From positions 1 to 45,711 of the forward strand of contig CADCTD010000143.1 of NCBI GenBank assembly GCA_902805545.1: 45,711 nucleotides of DNA, given 5' to 3'. The notes beneath the pieces were generated by a model. The model was not told the DNA's origin, did not search any database, and was given only the letters and a program-made list of their open reading frames with translations. Shown piece after piece: positions 30,395-39,018 of this stretch. The stretch comes from an uncultured Craurococcus sp. GTDB lineage: Bacteria; Pseudomonadota; Alphaproteobacteria; Acetobacterales; Acetobacteraceae. Made by a program: the position numbers and the translations under genes. Each line of letters opens with the position of its first letter. Positions within the stretch are counted from its first letter, which is position 1.

Positions 30395-31123
30395 TTGAAA
30401 CGCATCCTCGTCGCCCTCCTGGCCCTCGGGTTGGTGGGCACCGCCGTCGCCCAGGGCTTCACGCCCGAGCAGCGGCAGGAGATCATCGCCATCCTGCGCG
30501 AGGCGCTGGTGCGGGACCCGACCATCCTGCGCGAGGCCATGACCGCGGCGGAGCAGGCCGACCAGCGCGACCGCGAGGGGGCGACGCGCCTCGCCATTGC
30601 CATGCAGGGCGAGGCGCTGTTCCGCGACCCGGCGGACCCGGTGAAGGGCAACCCGCAGGGCACCATCACCATCGTCGAGTTCTTCGACGCGCGCTGCGGC
30701 TACTGCAAGCAGATGCAGCCGGCGATGGAGCAGCTGCTGCGCCGCCAGCGCGACGTGCGCCTGGTGCTGAAGGACCTGCCGATCCTCGGCCCCAACAGCG
30801 TGCTGGCCAGCCGGGCGCTGATCGCCGCCCAGCGGCAGAACAGGTATGCCGAGCTGCACGAGGCGCTGATGAAGCTGCGCGAGGAACCGGCCGAGCCCGT
30901 GCTGCGGCGCGAGGCGGAGCGCGCCGGCCTCGACTGGGCGCGGCTCAGGCGCGACATGGACGATGCCGGCGTCCAGGCCCGGCTGAACGCCAATATCCGC
31001 CTCGCCCAGACGCTCCGGATCGAGGGCACGCCGGCGCTGGTCATCGGCGATGCGCTGGTGCCGGGCGCGGTCGACCTCGCCACGCTCGAGCGGATGGTGG
31101 CCGAGGCCCGGCGGAGGGGCTGA
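30395..31123 (+). CDS. DsbA-family thiol:disulfide oxidoreductase (TTG start)
   Basis: 242 residues. The TTG at 30395, 9 bp after GGGAG, starts a clear signal peptide KRILVALLALGLVGTAVAQG; the next upstream ATG-like start lacks a ribosome site. A helical N-terminal region (22-75) precedes a thioredoxin fold with the CGYC active site (Cys101-Cys104, FFDARCGYCKQM) and the cis-proline loop GTPALVIGD. The arrangement resembles Com1/BdbD-type DsbA proteins that form or shuffle disulfides in the periplasm. It precedes the MBL gene by 4 bp, so an operon is likely. Confidence 0.88.
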   Translation: MKRILVALLALGLVGTAVAQGFTPEQRQEIIAILREALVRDPTILREAMTAAEQADQRDREGATRLAIAMQGEALFRDPADPVKGNPQGTITIVEFFDARCGYCKQMQPAMEQLLRRQRDVRLVLKDLPILGPNSVLASRALIAAQRQNRYAELHEALMKLREEPAEPVLRREAERAGLDWARLRRDMDDAGVQARLNANIRLAQTLRIEGTPALVIGDALVPGAVDLATLERMVAEARRRG

Positions 31124-31127
31124 GGCG

Positions 31128-31937
31128 ATGCCGTGCTTCATCTGCCAGGCCTGCGGCATCCAGTTCGAGGAGGGCGCGGCGCCGCCCCCGCATTGCCCGA
31201 TCTGCGAGGATGAGCGGCAATTCGTCCCGGCCCGCGGCCAGTCCTGGACCACGCTCGAGGCGCTGCGCGGCGGCCACGGCAATGCCTGGCGGCAGCTCGC
31301 GCCGGGGCTGCTGGCGATGCAGACGGTGCCCGCCTTCGGCATCAACCAGCGGGCGCTGCTGGTGCGGACGCCGGCGGGCAACCTGCTCTGGGACTGCATC
31401 GCCCTGCTGGATGAGGCGACGGAGGCGATCATCCAGGGGCTCGGCGGGCTGGCGGGCATCGCCATCAGCCACCCGCACTACTACACCACCATGGTGGAAT
31501 GGGGCCGGGCCTTCGGCGTGCCGGTCTGGCTGCATGCCGATGACCGGCAGCATGTGACGCGGCCCGACCCCTGCCTCCGCTTCTGGGAGGGCGAGGTGCA
31601 GCCGGTGCTGCCGGAGGTGGCGCTGCACCGGCTCGGCGGGCATTTCGCCGGCGGGGCGATCGCCCACTGGTCGGCGGGGCAGGGGGCGCTGCTCTCGGGC
31701 GACATCCTGCAGGTGCTGCCGGACCGGCGGCATCTCGGCTTCATGCGGAGCTATCCCTGCCTCATCCCGCTGCCGCCGGCCGAGGTGCGGCGGATGGCGG
31801 AGCAGTGCGGCCGCCTCGCCTTCGACGCGATCTACGGCGCCTTCCATGAGCGGGAGATCGTGACGGGGGCGAAGGCAGCGCTCGTCCGCTCGGCCGCGCG
31901 CTACTGCGCCTGGGTGGAGGGCATGGCCGAGCCCTGA
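31128..31937 (+). CDS. Zinc-ribbon plus MBL-fold hydrolase with HPHYY variant site
   Basis: 269 residues. Residues 3-26 hold CFICQAC and CPIC, a likely zinc ribbon. An MBL fold follows, but the first metal motif is SHPHYYT (His115, His117, then Tyr-Tyr) instead of HxHxDH, so the second metal ligand pair is missing and a one-metal or non-hydrolytic protein is likely. Other ligands are plausible: GGHFAGGAI, LLSGDILQVLP and GAFHEREI. HPHYY-type MBL proteins occur in several bacteria, function unassigned. Cytoplasmic; follows the DsbA-like gene. Confidence 0.75.
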   Translation: MPCFICQACGIQFEEGAAPPPHCPICEDERQFVPARGQSWTTLEALRGGHGNAWRQLAPGLLAMQTVPAFGINQRALLVRTPAGNLLWDCIALLDEATEAIIQGLGGLAGIAISHPHYYTTMVEWGRAFGVPVWLHADDRQHVTRPDPCLRFWEGEVQPVLPEVALHRLGGHFAGGAIAHWSAGQGALLSGDILQVLPDRRHLGFMRSYPCLIPLPPAEVRRMAEQCGRLAFDAIYGAFHEREIVTGAKAALVRSAARYCAWVEGMAEP

Positions 31938-31972
31938 GGCCAGGCCGTGCCCCCTTCCCTCTTCCACCCGGA

Positions 31973-32000
31973 TTGCCCGCGCCGCTCCCGTGTATAGGAT
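31973..32000 (+). promoter_or_regulatory. Candidate promoter for the ArgE-like gene
   Basis: TTGCCC (31973-31978), 16-bp spacer, TAGGAT (31995-32000), 21 bp before the ATG at 32022, which follows CGGGAGACACAG. A reasonable sigma70-type match in this 84-bp gap. Confidence 0.4.
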
Positions 32001-32021
32001 GCGCCGCGGGAGACACAGAGA

Positions 32022-33179
32022 ATGACGCAGCTCGGCGAGGCTTTGGGGCTGCTCGACCGGCTGGTGGGGTTCGACACCACCAGCCGCAACAGCAATCTCG
32101 ACCTGATCCGCGACGTGGAGGCGTGGCTGGCGGCGCACGGCATCGCCAGCCGCGTCACCCTGGATGCTGAAGGCCGCAAGGCCAACCTGCATGCCGTGGC
32201 CGGGCCGCGCGTGGCCGGCGGCGTGGCGCTGTCGGCGCATGTCGATTGCGTGCCGGTGGACGGGCAGGACTGGAAGGCCGATCCCTTCCGGCTGCGGCGT
32301 GAGGCGGGGCGGCTGATCGGCCGCGGCACCAGCGACATGAAGGGCTTCGCCGCCTGCGCCATCGCCATGATGCCGGAATTCGCCGCGATGGACCTCGCGC
32401 GGCCGGTGCATCTCTGGCTGACGCATGACGAGGAGACCAACGCCGCCGGCGCCTGGCGCCTGGTGACCGAGCTGGAGCCGGATCCGCTGCCCGGTTGCTG
32501 CATCGTCGGCGAGCCGACGGGCATGGCGCCGGTGGTCGGCCACAAGGGCTATGCCAGCTGGGATGTCACGGTGACGGGCCTCTCCGGCCATTCATCCCGC
32601 GCCACCGAGACGGCGAATGCGCTGCATGCGGCTGCCGAGGGCGCCGCCTTCCTCGCCCGGCGTGCCCGGGTGTTCGCCGCGCGCGGGCGGCGGGCGGAGG
32701 GGTTCGAGCCGCCCTTCACCACGGTGCATGTCGGCACCCTCCGCGCCGGAAGCGTCCTCAACATCGTGCCCGACCGCGCCGAGCTCACCTTCGAGGTGCG
32801 GACGGTGCCGGGCGATGATGCCGAGGCGGTGCTCGCCGAATTCCAGGGCTTCATGGAGGGCGAGGCGATGCCGCCGCTGCGCGCGGTGCATCCCGCGGCG
32901 GAGCTGCGCATCGCGCCGCGCTCCCTGCTGCCGCCGCTCGATCTCGCGGAGGCAGCGCCGCTCACCCTGCTGGTGCAGCGGCTGACCGGGCGCAACGCCG
33001 CCGGCCGCGTCAGCTACGGGACGGAGGCAGGGGTTTACCAACGCGCCGGCATCCCCACCATCGTTTGTGGGCCGGGGCACATCGCGCAGGCGCATCAGCC
33101 GGAGGAATGGGTGGCGGAAAGCGAGATCGAATCCTGCCTCGGCTTCCTCGGCCGCGTCGCGGGCACGCTGGCGGGGTGA
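32022..33179 (+). CDS. argE: ArgE-like M20 N-acyl amino acid deacylase (acetylornithine deacetylase)
   Basis: 385 residues. M20A signature: VALSAHVDCVPVDGQDW..DPF, GRGTSDMKGFAAC, THDEETNAAGAW with the catalytic Glu pair, GEPTGMAPVVGHKGY, the GLSGHSS dimerisation region, TLRAGSVLNIVPD and CGPGHIAQAHQPEEWV. These match ArgE, which hydrolyses N-acetylornithine to ornithine using cobalt or zinc in the cytoplasm. In many alphaproteobacteria ArgJ supplies ornithine, so catabolic deacylase is an alternative. The AstE-like gene follows 2 bp later. Confidence 0.88.
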   Translation: MTQLGEALGLLDRLVGFDTTSRNSNLDLIRDVEAWLAAHGIASRVTLDAEGRKANLHAVAGPRVAGGVALSAHVDCVPVDGQDWKADPFRLRREAGRLIGRGTSDMKGFAACAIAMMPEFAAMDLARPVHLWLTHDEETNAAGAWRLVTELEPDPLPGCCIVGEPTGMAPVVGHKGYASWDVTVTGLSGHSSRATETANALHAAAEGAAFLARRARVFAARGRRAEGFEPPFTTVHVGTLRAGSVLNIVPDRAELTFEVRTVPGDDAEAVLAEFQGFMEGEAMPPLRAVHPAAELRIAPRSLLPPLDLAEAAPLTLLVQRLTGRNAAGRVSYGTEAGVYQRAGIPTIVCGPGHIAQAHQPEEWVAESEIESCLGFLGRVAGTLAG

Positions 33180-33181
33180 GC

Positions 33182-34153
33182 ATGGCGCGCTCCTCGACCC
33201 AGGCCCAGGGCGGCTCCGGCGTGTTGCGCCTCGAGGTGCAGATCACGGCGCCCGACCTGCGCCCCTTCCTCAGCGGCAACGTGCTGCCGGGCGTCTGGAG
33301 CTTCGCCGCCGAGGCGCCGGGGCCGCATGTCGCCGTGGTCGCGCTGGTGCATGGCAACGAGATCGCCGGCGCCATGGTGCTCGACCGCTGGCTGCGTGCC
33401 GGGCTCCGGCCGGTGCGCGGGCGGCTCTCCCTCGTCTTCGCCAATATCGACGCCTTCGCCCGCTTCGACCCGGCGGACCCGACGGCCAGCCGCTTCCTCG
33501 ACGAGGACATGAACCGCCTCTGGGACGAGGAGACGCTGGAGAGCGGCCGCCGCTCCGCCGAGCTGCGCCGGGCGCGCGTGCTGCGGCCCTTCTTCGACGG
33601 CGTCGACATCCTGCTCGACCTGCATTCCATGCTCTGGCCGTCGGACCCGCTGATGCTGGTCGGCCGCTCGGCGCGGGCGGCGGAGCTGGCGCTCGGCCTC
33701 GGCGTGCCGCCCCTCATCGTCTCCGACGAGGGGCATGCGAGCGGCCGGCGGCTGATCGACTATGCGCCGCTCAGCCAGCGCCCCGCGATCCTGGTCGAGG
33801 CCGGCGCGCATTGGGAGGCGGCGACGGTCGCCACCATGGAGGCGACCTCCGCCGCCCTGCTCCGGGCGAGCGGCGTGGTGGCGCCGGAGGACCCGGTGCT
33901 GGCCCCGGTGCCGACCGAGCGGGCGAAGCCGCGCCTCGCCCAGGTGACGCGGACCATCTGCGCCCGCACCCCGGGCTTCGCCTTCGTCCAGGCTTTCCGC
34001 GGCGGCGATGTGGTGAAGCGGCGCAACACGCTGATCGCCCTCGATGGCGAGCTGGAGATCCGCTCGCCCCATGACGACTGCCTGCTGGTGATGCCGAGCC
34101 TGCGGACCATGCCGGGGCAGACGGCGGTGCGGCTGGCGCGCTTCGTCGGGTAA
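33182..34153 (+). CDS. Succinylglutamate desuccinylase/aspartoacylase-family (M14) enzyme
   Basis: 323 residues. Zinc ligands in VALVHGNEIAG (His, Glu) and LLDLHSM (His); EDMNRLWDEETLESGR provides the conserved arginine and asparagine; LVEAGAHW contains the catalytic Glu. The family removes acyl groups from N-acyl amino acids (AstE) or acetylaspartate. With the preceding ArgE-like deacylase (2-bp gap) it suggests a two-enzyme pathway for acylated amino acids. The start at 33182 is chosen because it lies directly behind the ArgE stop; the frame is open upstream but inside argE. Confidence 0.85.
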   Translation: MARSSTQAQGGSGVLRLEVQITAPDLRPFLSGNVLPGVWSFAAEAPGPHVAVVALVHGNEIAGAMVLDRWLRAGLRPVRGRLSLVFANIDAFARFDPADPTASRFLDEDMNRLWDEETLESGRRSAELRRARVLRPFFDGVDILLDLHSMLWPSDPLMLVGRSARAAELALGLGVPPLIVSDEGHASGRRLIDYAPLSQRPAILVEAGAHWEAATVATMEATSAALLRASGVVAPEDPVLAPVPTERAKPRLAQVTRTICARTPGFAFVQAFRGGDVVKRRNTLIALDGELEIRSPHDDCLLVMPSLRTMPGQTAVRLARFVG

Positions 34154-34155
34154 CG

Positions 34156-34168
34156 CCAGGCCGCCTGG
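34156..34168. terminator. Short hairpin between convergent genes
   Basis: CCAGG, CCG, CCTGG directly after the AstE-like stop; GCCC..GGGC follows. Convergent gene end at 34199 on the other side; weak terminator candidate. Confidence 0.35.
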
Positions 34169-34198
34169 ACACGCCCCCGGCCGGGCGATCAGGCCCTG

Positions 34199-34972
34199 TC
34201 AGCCCTCCGGCGGCGGCTCGCCCTCGCGCGCCTCGCCATATTGCGCGAGCAGGGCGAGCATCGCCCGCGCCGCAGCCTCGACCGCCTCCGCCTCGGTGCC
34301 CTTGGCGACCAGCGCGACGCCGCCGCCCTTGCCGCGGTAGTAGGGGTAGCTGCCGAGGTCGAGCGCCGGATGCTGCTGCTGGATCGCCGTCAGCCCTGCG
34401 GCGATCTGGCCCTCATAGACATAGTCGGCATGGACGGTGTGGGAGAGGATCGGCCGCCCGCGCTCGAGGCCCGGCGCCAGCGCCTCGAACATCGAGCGCA
34501 TGATGCGTGGCACGCCGGCCATCACATGGACATTGCCCATGCTGAAGCCGGGCGCCGTCGTCTCCATGCAGCGGATCGGCGCGGCGCCGCGCGGCAGCGT
34601 CGCCATGCGCAGGCGGGCCTCGTTGAACTCGATCGGCGGGTCGCGCCGCGCGTAGTCGGCGGCCATGATGGCGCGCGTCTCCTCGTGGACCTCCCAGGGC
34701 ACGCCGAAGGCCCCGGCGATGCACTCGCTGGTGATGTCGTCATGCGTCGGGCCGATCCCCCCCGTGGTGAAGACATGGGTGAACCTCGCCCGGCATTCGT
34801 TCACCGTGGCGATGATCGTCTCCGGGACGTCGGGGATGACGCGGGCCTCGCGCATCGGGATGCCGAGCTCGCCGAGGCGGGTCGCCAGGAATTGGAGGTT
34901 GGCGTCGCGCGTCCGGCCCGAGAGGACCTCGTTGCCGATGATGAGCAGGCAGGCGGTGGGATTGTCGGTCAT
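34199..34972 (-). CDS. CinA/MoaB-type molybdopterin-binding-domain protein
   Basis: 257 residues. The molybdopterin-binding fold is plain: CLLIIGNEVLSGRTRDANLQFLATRLGELGI, TTGGIGPTHDDIT and APGFSMGNVHVMAGVPRIM, the last typical of CinA. The C-terminal nicotinamide-nucleotide amidase of full-length CinA is missing; many alphaproteobacteria carry such a single-domain protein next to unrelated genes. Likely role is nucleotide or cofactor related. Start ATG follows GGAGCCTCC. Gene stands alone, divergently arranged with the small gene beside it in the same direction. Confidence 0.87.
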   Translation of the reverse strand: MTDNPTACLLIIGNEVLSGRTRDANLQFLATRLGELGIPMREARVIPDVPETIIATVNECRARFTHVFTTGGIGPTHDDITSECIAGAFGVPWEVHEETRAIMAADYARRDPPIEFNEARLRMATLPRGAAPIRCMETTAPGFSMGNVHVMAGVPRIMRSMFEALAPGLERGRPILSHTVHADYVYEGQIAAGLTAIQQQHPALDLGSYPYYRGKGGGVALVAKGTEAEAVEAAARAMLALLAQYGEAREGEPPPEG

Positions 34973-35005
34973 GGAGGCTCCGGGCCCAGGGCAGGGTCCG
35001 GGAGC

Positions 35006-35272
35006 TTAGTCCCCGGCGAGACGGAGCGTCACCGCCTGGCGCACCGCCGGGTGGCGGAGGCCGATGCGGCCCTGGGCGACGGCTGCCTGCCAGCCGCTCG
35101 CCCGCGCATGGCGGATGAGGCGCGAGGGCAGGACGATGACCCCCGGCCGGGCCCGGCGGTTCGAGACCTGCACCTGGTCGGCCTCGAATTCCACGCGCCA
35201 GCCCTCGCGCTGGGCCAGGCGGAGGAGGGTGGAAAGGACGGACCAGTCGGTCCGGGGGCTCGCGGCTTCCAT
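35006..35272 (-). CDS. Small protein of unknown function
   Basis: 88 residues from ATG 35272 (the frame extends to 35320, neither start has a clear ribosome site). Basic, with WRVEFEADQVQVSNR, a possible antiparallel beta pair, and VIVLPSRLIRHARASGWQAAVAQGRIGLRHPAVRQAVTL. No membrane segment or known motif. Read leftward it lies upstream of the CinA-like gene (33 bp) and may be cotranscribed. Codon use matches coding DNA of the region, which is the main support. Confidence 0.5.
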   Translation of the reverse strand: MEAASPRTDWSVLSTLLRLAQREGWRVEFEADQVQVSNRRARPGVIVLPSRLIRHARASGWQAAVAQGRIGLRHPAVRQAVTLRLAGD

Positions 35273-35418
35273 GCACTGGCGTAATGCCCGGCGGGGCCGG
35301 GCGTTGCCTGGCCCTCGCATTCGTGCAGCACGGCGACGCGAGCCATTTGCCCTGGCCTCACTGATCGGGCATGAGCGGGCCCCACGCCCCCGTGACTGCC
35401 GACAGGACCGACCGAACG

Positions 35419-36657
35419 ATGCGCGTGCTGTTCGTCCACCAGAATTTCCCTGCCCAGTACCGCCATGTCGCCCGCGCCCTGGCCCGGCGGCCGGGGATGC
35501 AGGTGATCGGCCTTGGCGAGAACCCGGGGGAGCCGCTGCCGGGGGTGCAGCACCTGCGCTACAAGGCGCCGCATCCGGGGGCGAAGGAGACGCACCGCTA
35601 CGTCCGGCGCTTCGAGAATGCAGTCTATCGCGGCCAGCAGGCGGCTCGGGCGGCGCTCACCCTGAAGGAGCGGGGCTTCACGCCGGACATCGTCTGCTGC
35701 CATCCGGGCTGGGGGGAGGGGCTCTTCCTCCGCGACGTCTGGCCGGAGACGAAGCTGCTCTACTACTGGGAGTTCTACTACCACTCGACCGGCGCCGATG
35801 TCGGCTTCGACCCGCCCGGGCAGATCACGATGGACGATGCCTGCCGGGTGCGCATCCTGAATGCCAACCACCTGGTCTCGCTCCAGGTGGCGGATTGGGG
35901 GCAGACGCCGACGCAGTGGCAGGCCAGCCGCTTCCCCGACTGGGCGCGCGAGCGGATCTCGGTGGTGCATGAGGGGGTGGACACGCATGCCATCCGCCGG
36001 CGGCGCGGGGTGCGGATCACCCTGCCGGATGGCTGCACCCTCGCCGAAGGGGATGAGGTGGTGACCTTCGTCGCGCGGGGGCTCGAGCCCTATCGCGGCT
36101 TCCATGTCTTCATGCGCGCCCTGCCGGAGATCCTGGCGCGGCGGCCGGCGGCGCAGGTCGTCCTGGTCGGCGGGGAGGACCCGCATTACGGCAGCAAGCC
36201 CCGCGATGCCGCGAGCTGGAAGGACCTGCTGCTCGCCGAGCTTGGCGAGCGGCTGGATCTCTCGCGGGTGCATTTCACCGGCAAGGTGCCGCATGAGACG
36301 CTGCTCGGCCTGCTCAGCCTCAGCATGGCCCATGTCTACCTGACCTATCCCTTCGTCCTCTCCTGGTCGATGCTCGAGAGCATGTCGCTCGGCTGCCTGG
36401 TCATCGGCTCCGCCACCGCCCCCGTGCAGGAGGTGATCGAGCACGGGAGGAACGGGCTGCTGGTGGATTTCTTCGCCCCCGACCAGTTGGCGGAAACGGT
36501 GGTCGGGGCGCTGGCGGACCCGGCCGCCTATGCCCCGCTGCGCGAGGCGGCGCGGCGCACCGTGGTCGAGCATTACGACCTGGACAGCGTCTGCCTGCCC
36601 CAGCACCTGGCGCTGATCGACGCCGTCGCGGCGGGCCGGCGGCCGGGCCTGGGGTAG
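35419..36657 (+). CDS. Family 4-like glycosyltransferase (GT-B fold)
   Basis: 412 residues from ATG 35419, behind AGGACCGACCGAACG. N-terminal MRVLFVHQNFPAQYRHVARALARR is the typical GT-B start. The C-terminal donor domain has FVARGLEPYRGFHVFMRALPEIL, VVLVGGEDPHYG, VHFTGKVPHETLLGLLSLS and SWSMLESMSLGCLVIGS with the Ex7E-type ESMSLG, then VIEHGRNGLLVDFF. It transfers a sugar from a nucleotide donor, probably in polysaccharide assembly, as supported by the GDP-mannose gene 1 kb downstream. No membrane helix. Confidence 0.9.
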   Translation: MRVLFVHQNFPAQYRHVARALARRPGMQVIGLGENPGEPLPGVQHLRYKAPHPGAKETHRYVRRFENAVYRGQQAARAALTLKERGFTPDIVCCHPGWGEGLFLRDVWPETKLLYYWEFYYHSTGADVGFDPPGQITMDDACRVRILNANHLVSLQVADWGQTPTQWQASRFPDWARERISVVHEGVDTHAIRRRRGVRITLPDGCTLAEGDEVVTFVARGLEPYRGFHVFMRALPEILARRPAAQVVLVGGEDPHYGSKPRDAASWKDLLLAELGERLDLSRVHFTGKVPHETLLGLLSLSMAHVYLTYPFVLSWSMLESMSLGCLVIGSATAPVQEVIEHGRNGLLVDFFAPDQLAETVVGALADPAAYAPLREAARRTVVEHYDLDSVCLPQHLALIDAVAAGRRPGLG

Positions 36658-36828
36658 TGTTTCACGATTCCGTGTTGAAATGCGGGTCCAGTAACAGTCC
36701 ATTGAGGAAACCCCGGATAAGATTTCGGACGTGACAAGTCGTGCTGCGCTGCACACTATGGCGACGCATCAATCGCTGATTGACGGCCGGGGTCGCTCGC
36801 GGCTGCGGGGATGCCGTAGGGGATTGGC

Positions 36829-37539
36829 ATGGAACAGCTCGGGCTCGGGATCATCGAGACGGACGCCGGTTTTGGTCGGAAGTTGGCGGGTTTCTTCGAT
36901 CAGCATGGTATCCCGGCGGAATTGCACCAGGACCCGAAGTCGCTCCTCGCCCGGCTGCCGAACCGGCCGCCGAGCCTCATCCTGCTCGGGGAGGGCGAGA
37001 AACCCGCCAGCGCGTTGCAGACCCTGCGGCGCATCCGCGAGATTTCCGTCATCCCCTGCATCATGCTGGCCAAGCGCGGCGACGACCTCAGCGAGATCAT
37101 GGTGCTGGAGGCCGGCGCCGACGACCTGGTCGATCGCGACCTGCCACACCGTGCCCTGCTCGCCCGCATCCGCGCCGTGCTGCGGCGGGGGGAATGGGGC
37201 ACCGTCCAGGCGGAGCCGGCCATCGGCGTCGATGGCTGGCGGCTGATCCCCCAGCGCCGCCAGCTGCTGCGGCCGGACGGGTCCGAATGCGCGCTCACCA
37301 CCGCCGAGTATGACCTGATGTGCCTGCTGGTGGAGCATCGCGGCAAGCCGATCAGCCGCGACGCCATCGCCCGCGCCGTCTTCCGCCGCCCCTTCCGCGC
37401 CGAGGACCGGACGGTCGACAACCTCGTGCTCCGGCTGCGCCGCAAGCTCGGCCTGACCCAGCAGGACTGCATCAAGACCGTGCGCGGTGCCGGCTACATG
37501 TTCGCCGGCTTCGCCGATTGCGGCCTCAGGGTCGCCTGA
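36829..37539 (+). CDS. OmpR/PhoB-type response regulator lacking the phospho-acceptor Asp
   Basis: 236 residues. The receiver domain (1-118) follows the alpha/beta pattern, but the strand-3 aspartate is Gly54 (PPSLILLGEGE) and the acidic pocket is only Glu10, Thr11, Asp12; Lys82 remains. Normal phosphorylation is unlikely. The C-terminal winged helix (about 135-230) is well preserved: LTTAEYDLMCLLVEHRGKPISRDAIARAVF and DRTVDNLVLRLRRKLG..IKTVRGAGYMF. It may act as a constitutive or differently regulated DNA-binding protein. ATG follows AGGGGA. Not paired with a kinase; GDP-mannose gene follows 63 bp later. Confidence 0.88.
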   Translation: MEQLGLGIIETDAGFGRKLAGFFDQHGIPAELHQDPKSLLARLPNRPPSLILLGEGEKPASALQTLRRIREISVIPCIMLAKRGDDLSEIMVLEAGADDLVDRDLPHRALLARIRAVLRRGEWGTVQAEPAIGVDGWRLIPQRRQLLRPDGSECALTTAEYDLMCLLVEHRGKPISRDAIARAVFRRPFRAEDRTVDNLVLRLRRKLGLTQQDCIKTVRGAGYMFAGFADCGLRVA

Positions 37540-37602
37540 ACTTCGCCCTGTTTCCGACCATCTTTCCGGTGTACCTCGCCGCAACTACGACGGAGAAGCA
37601 TC

Positions 37603-39018
37603 GTGGCGATCGTGCCGGTCATCTTGTCAGGCGGAACGGGGACGCGGCTCTGGCCGCTGTCGCGGGAAGGGTATCCGAAGCAATTCTGGGCCCTGCTCGG
37701 CAGCGAGACCATGCTGCAGCAGACGGCCGGCCGGGCCATGGGCGAGGGCTTCGCGGCCCCCGTCGTCGTCTGCAACGAGGCGCACCGCTTCCTCGTCGCC
37801 GAGCAGCTGCGTGAGGCGAAGGTCGCCGGGCCGCGCATCCTGCTCGAGCCGGCCGGGCGGAACAGCGCCCCGGCCATCGCCGCCGCCGCCCTGCTGGTCG
37901 CCGAGCAGTCGCCGGACGACGTGATCTGGGTGAAGGCGGCCGATGCCGCCATCGCCGACGTGCCGGCGCTGCACGCTGCGCTGGAGAAGGCGGTGGTCGC
38001 GGCCCGGGCCGGACGCATCGTCACCTTCGGCATGCGGCCGACCGCGCCGGAGACGGGCTATGGCTATATCGAGCCGGGCGCCGAGCTGGCCGAGGCGCCG
38101 GGCGTCATGCGGCTCGAGCGGTTCATCGAGAAGCCGGATGCGGCCAAGGCGGCCGACCTGGTCGCCGATGGCCGGCACCTCTGGAACAGCGGCATGTTCG
38201 TGGCCACCGCCGCGACGCTGCTCGCCGAGCTGGAGCGCTTCGCCCCCGAGGTGGTCCGCAGCGTCACCGCCGCCATGGCCGAGGCCAGGCGCGACCTCGA
38301 CTTCGTCCGGCTTGGCGCGGGGGCCTTCGGCGCGGCGCCGGCCATCTCCATCGATTACGCGGTGATGGAGAAGACCTCGCTCGCCGCGGTGGTGCCGGCG
38401 GATATCGGCTGGTCGGACCTCGGCTCCTGGGCGGCGCTCTGGGAGGTCGGCGAGAAGGACGGGCGCGGCAATGTCGTCAGCGGCCCGGTCTCGCTGGTCG
38501 ATGCAGATGGGTGCCTGGTGCGGTCGGAGGGCATCCTCACCGGCGTGGTCGGGCTGAAGGATGTCGTCATCGTCACCACCGACGATGCGGTGCTCGCCAT
38601 GCCGCGCGAGCGGGCGCAGGACGTGAAGCGGCTGGTCGACCAGCTCCGCCGCAGCGGGCAGAAGGAGGCGACGGAGCATCGCCGGGTCTACCGCCCCTGG
38701 GGCAGCTATGAGGGGCTGATCCAGGGCGACCGCTTCCAGGTGAAGCGCATCCAGGTCCGGCCGGGACAGAAATTGTCGCTGCAGAAGCACTTCCACCGCG
38801 CCGAGCACTGGGTGGTCGTGCATGGCACGGCGATCGTCCACCGCGACGGCGAGAACGTGCTGCTGCGCGAGAACGAGAGCATCTACCTGCCGCTCGGCTG
38901 CATCCACCGGATGGAGAATCCGGGGATGATCCCGCTCACGCTGATCGAGGTGCAGGTCGGCTCCTATCTCGGCGAGGACGACATCGTCCGCTTCGAGGAT
39001 ACCTACGGGCGGACCTAG
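37603..39018 (+). CDS. manC: Bifunctional mannose-1-P guanylyltransferase / mannose-6-P isomerase
   Basis: 471 residues. The N-terminal nucleotidyltransferase has VILSGGTGTRLWPLSREGYP, EPAGRNSAPA, FIEKPDAA and WNSGMF; the C-terminal cupin has RPWGSYEGL..FQVKRIQVRPGQ and SLQKHFHRAEHWVVV, with QKHxHR..H of the PMI active site. The enzyme makes GDP-mannose from mannose-6-P routes for exopolysaccharide or lipopolysaccharide. GTG start at 37603 behind CGGAGAAGC. Stop TAG shares CTAG (39015-39018) with the convergent SprT-like gene. Confidence 0.94.
   Translation: MAIVPVILSGGTGTRLWPLSREGYPKQFWALLGSETMLQQTAGRAMGEGFAAPVVVCNEAHRFLVAEQLREAKVAGPRILLEPAGRNSAPAIAAAALLVAEQSPDDVIWVKAADAAIADVPALHAALEKAVVAARAGRIVTFGMRPTAPETGYGYIEPGAELAEAPGVMRLERFIEKPDAAKAADLVADGRHLWNSGMFVATAATLLAELERFAPEVVRSVTAAMAEARRDLDFVRLGAGAFGAAPAISIDYAVMEKTSLAAVVPADIGWSDLGSWAALWEVGEKDGRGNVVSGPVSLVDADGCLVRSEGILTGVVGLKDVVIVTTDDAVLAMPRERAQDVKRLVDQLRRSGQKEATEHRRVYRPWGSYEGLIQGDRFQVKRIQVRPGQKLSLQKHFHRAEHWVVVHGTAIVHRDGENVLLRENESIYLPLGCIHRMENPGMIPLTLIEVQVGSYLGEDDIVRFEDTYGRT

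Noticed and set aside
36661-36682. Inverted repeat TTCACG..CGTG.TTGAA after the glycosyltransferase
   Set aside because: Short arms with a bulge and no T-run; not strong enough to list as a terminator or operator.
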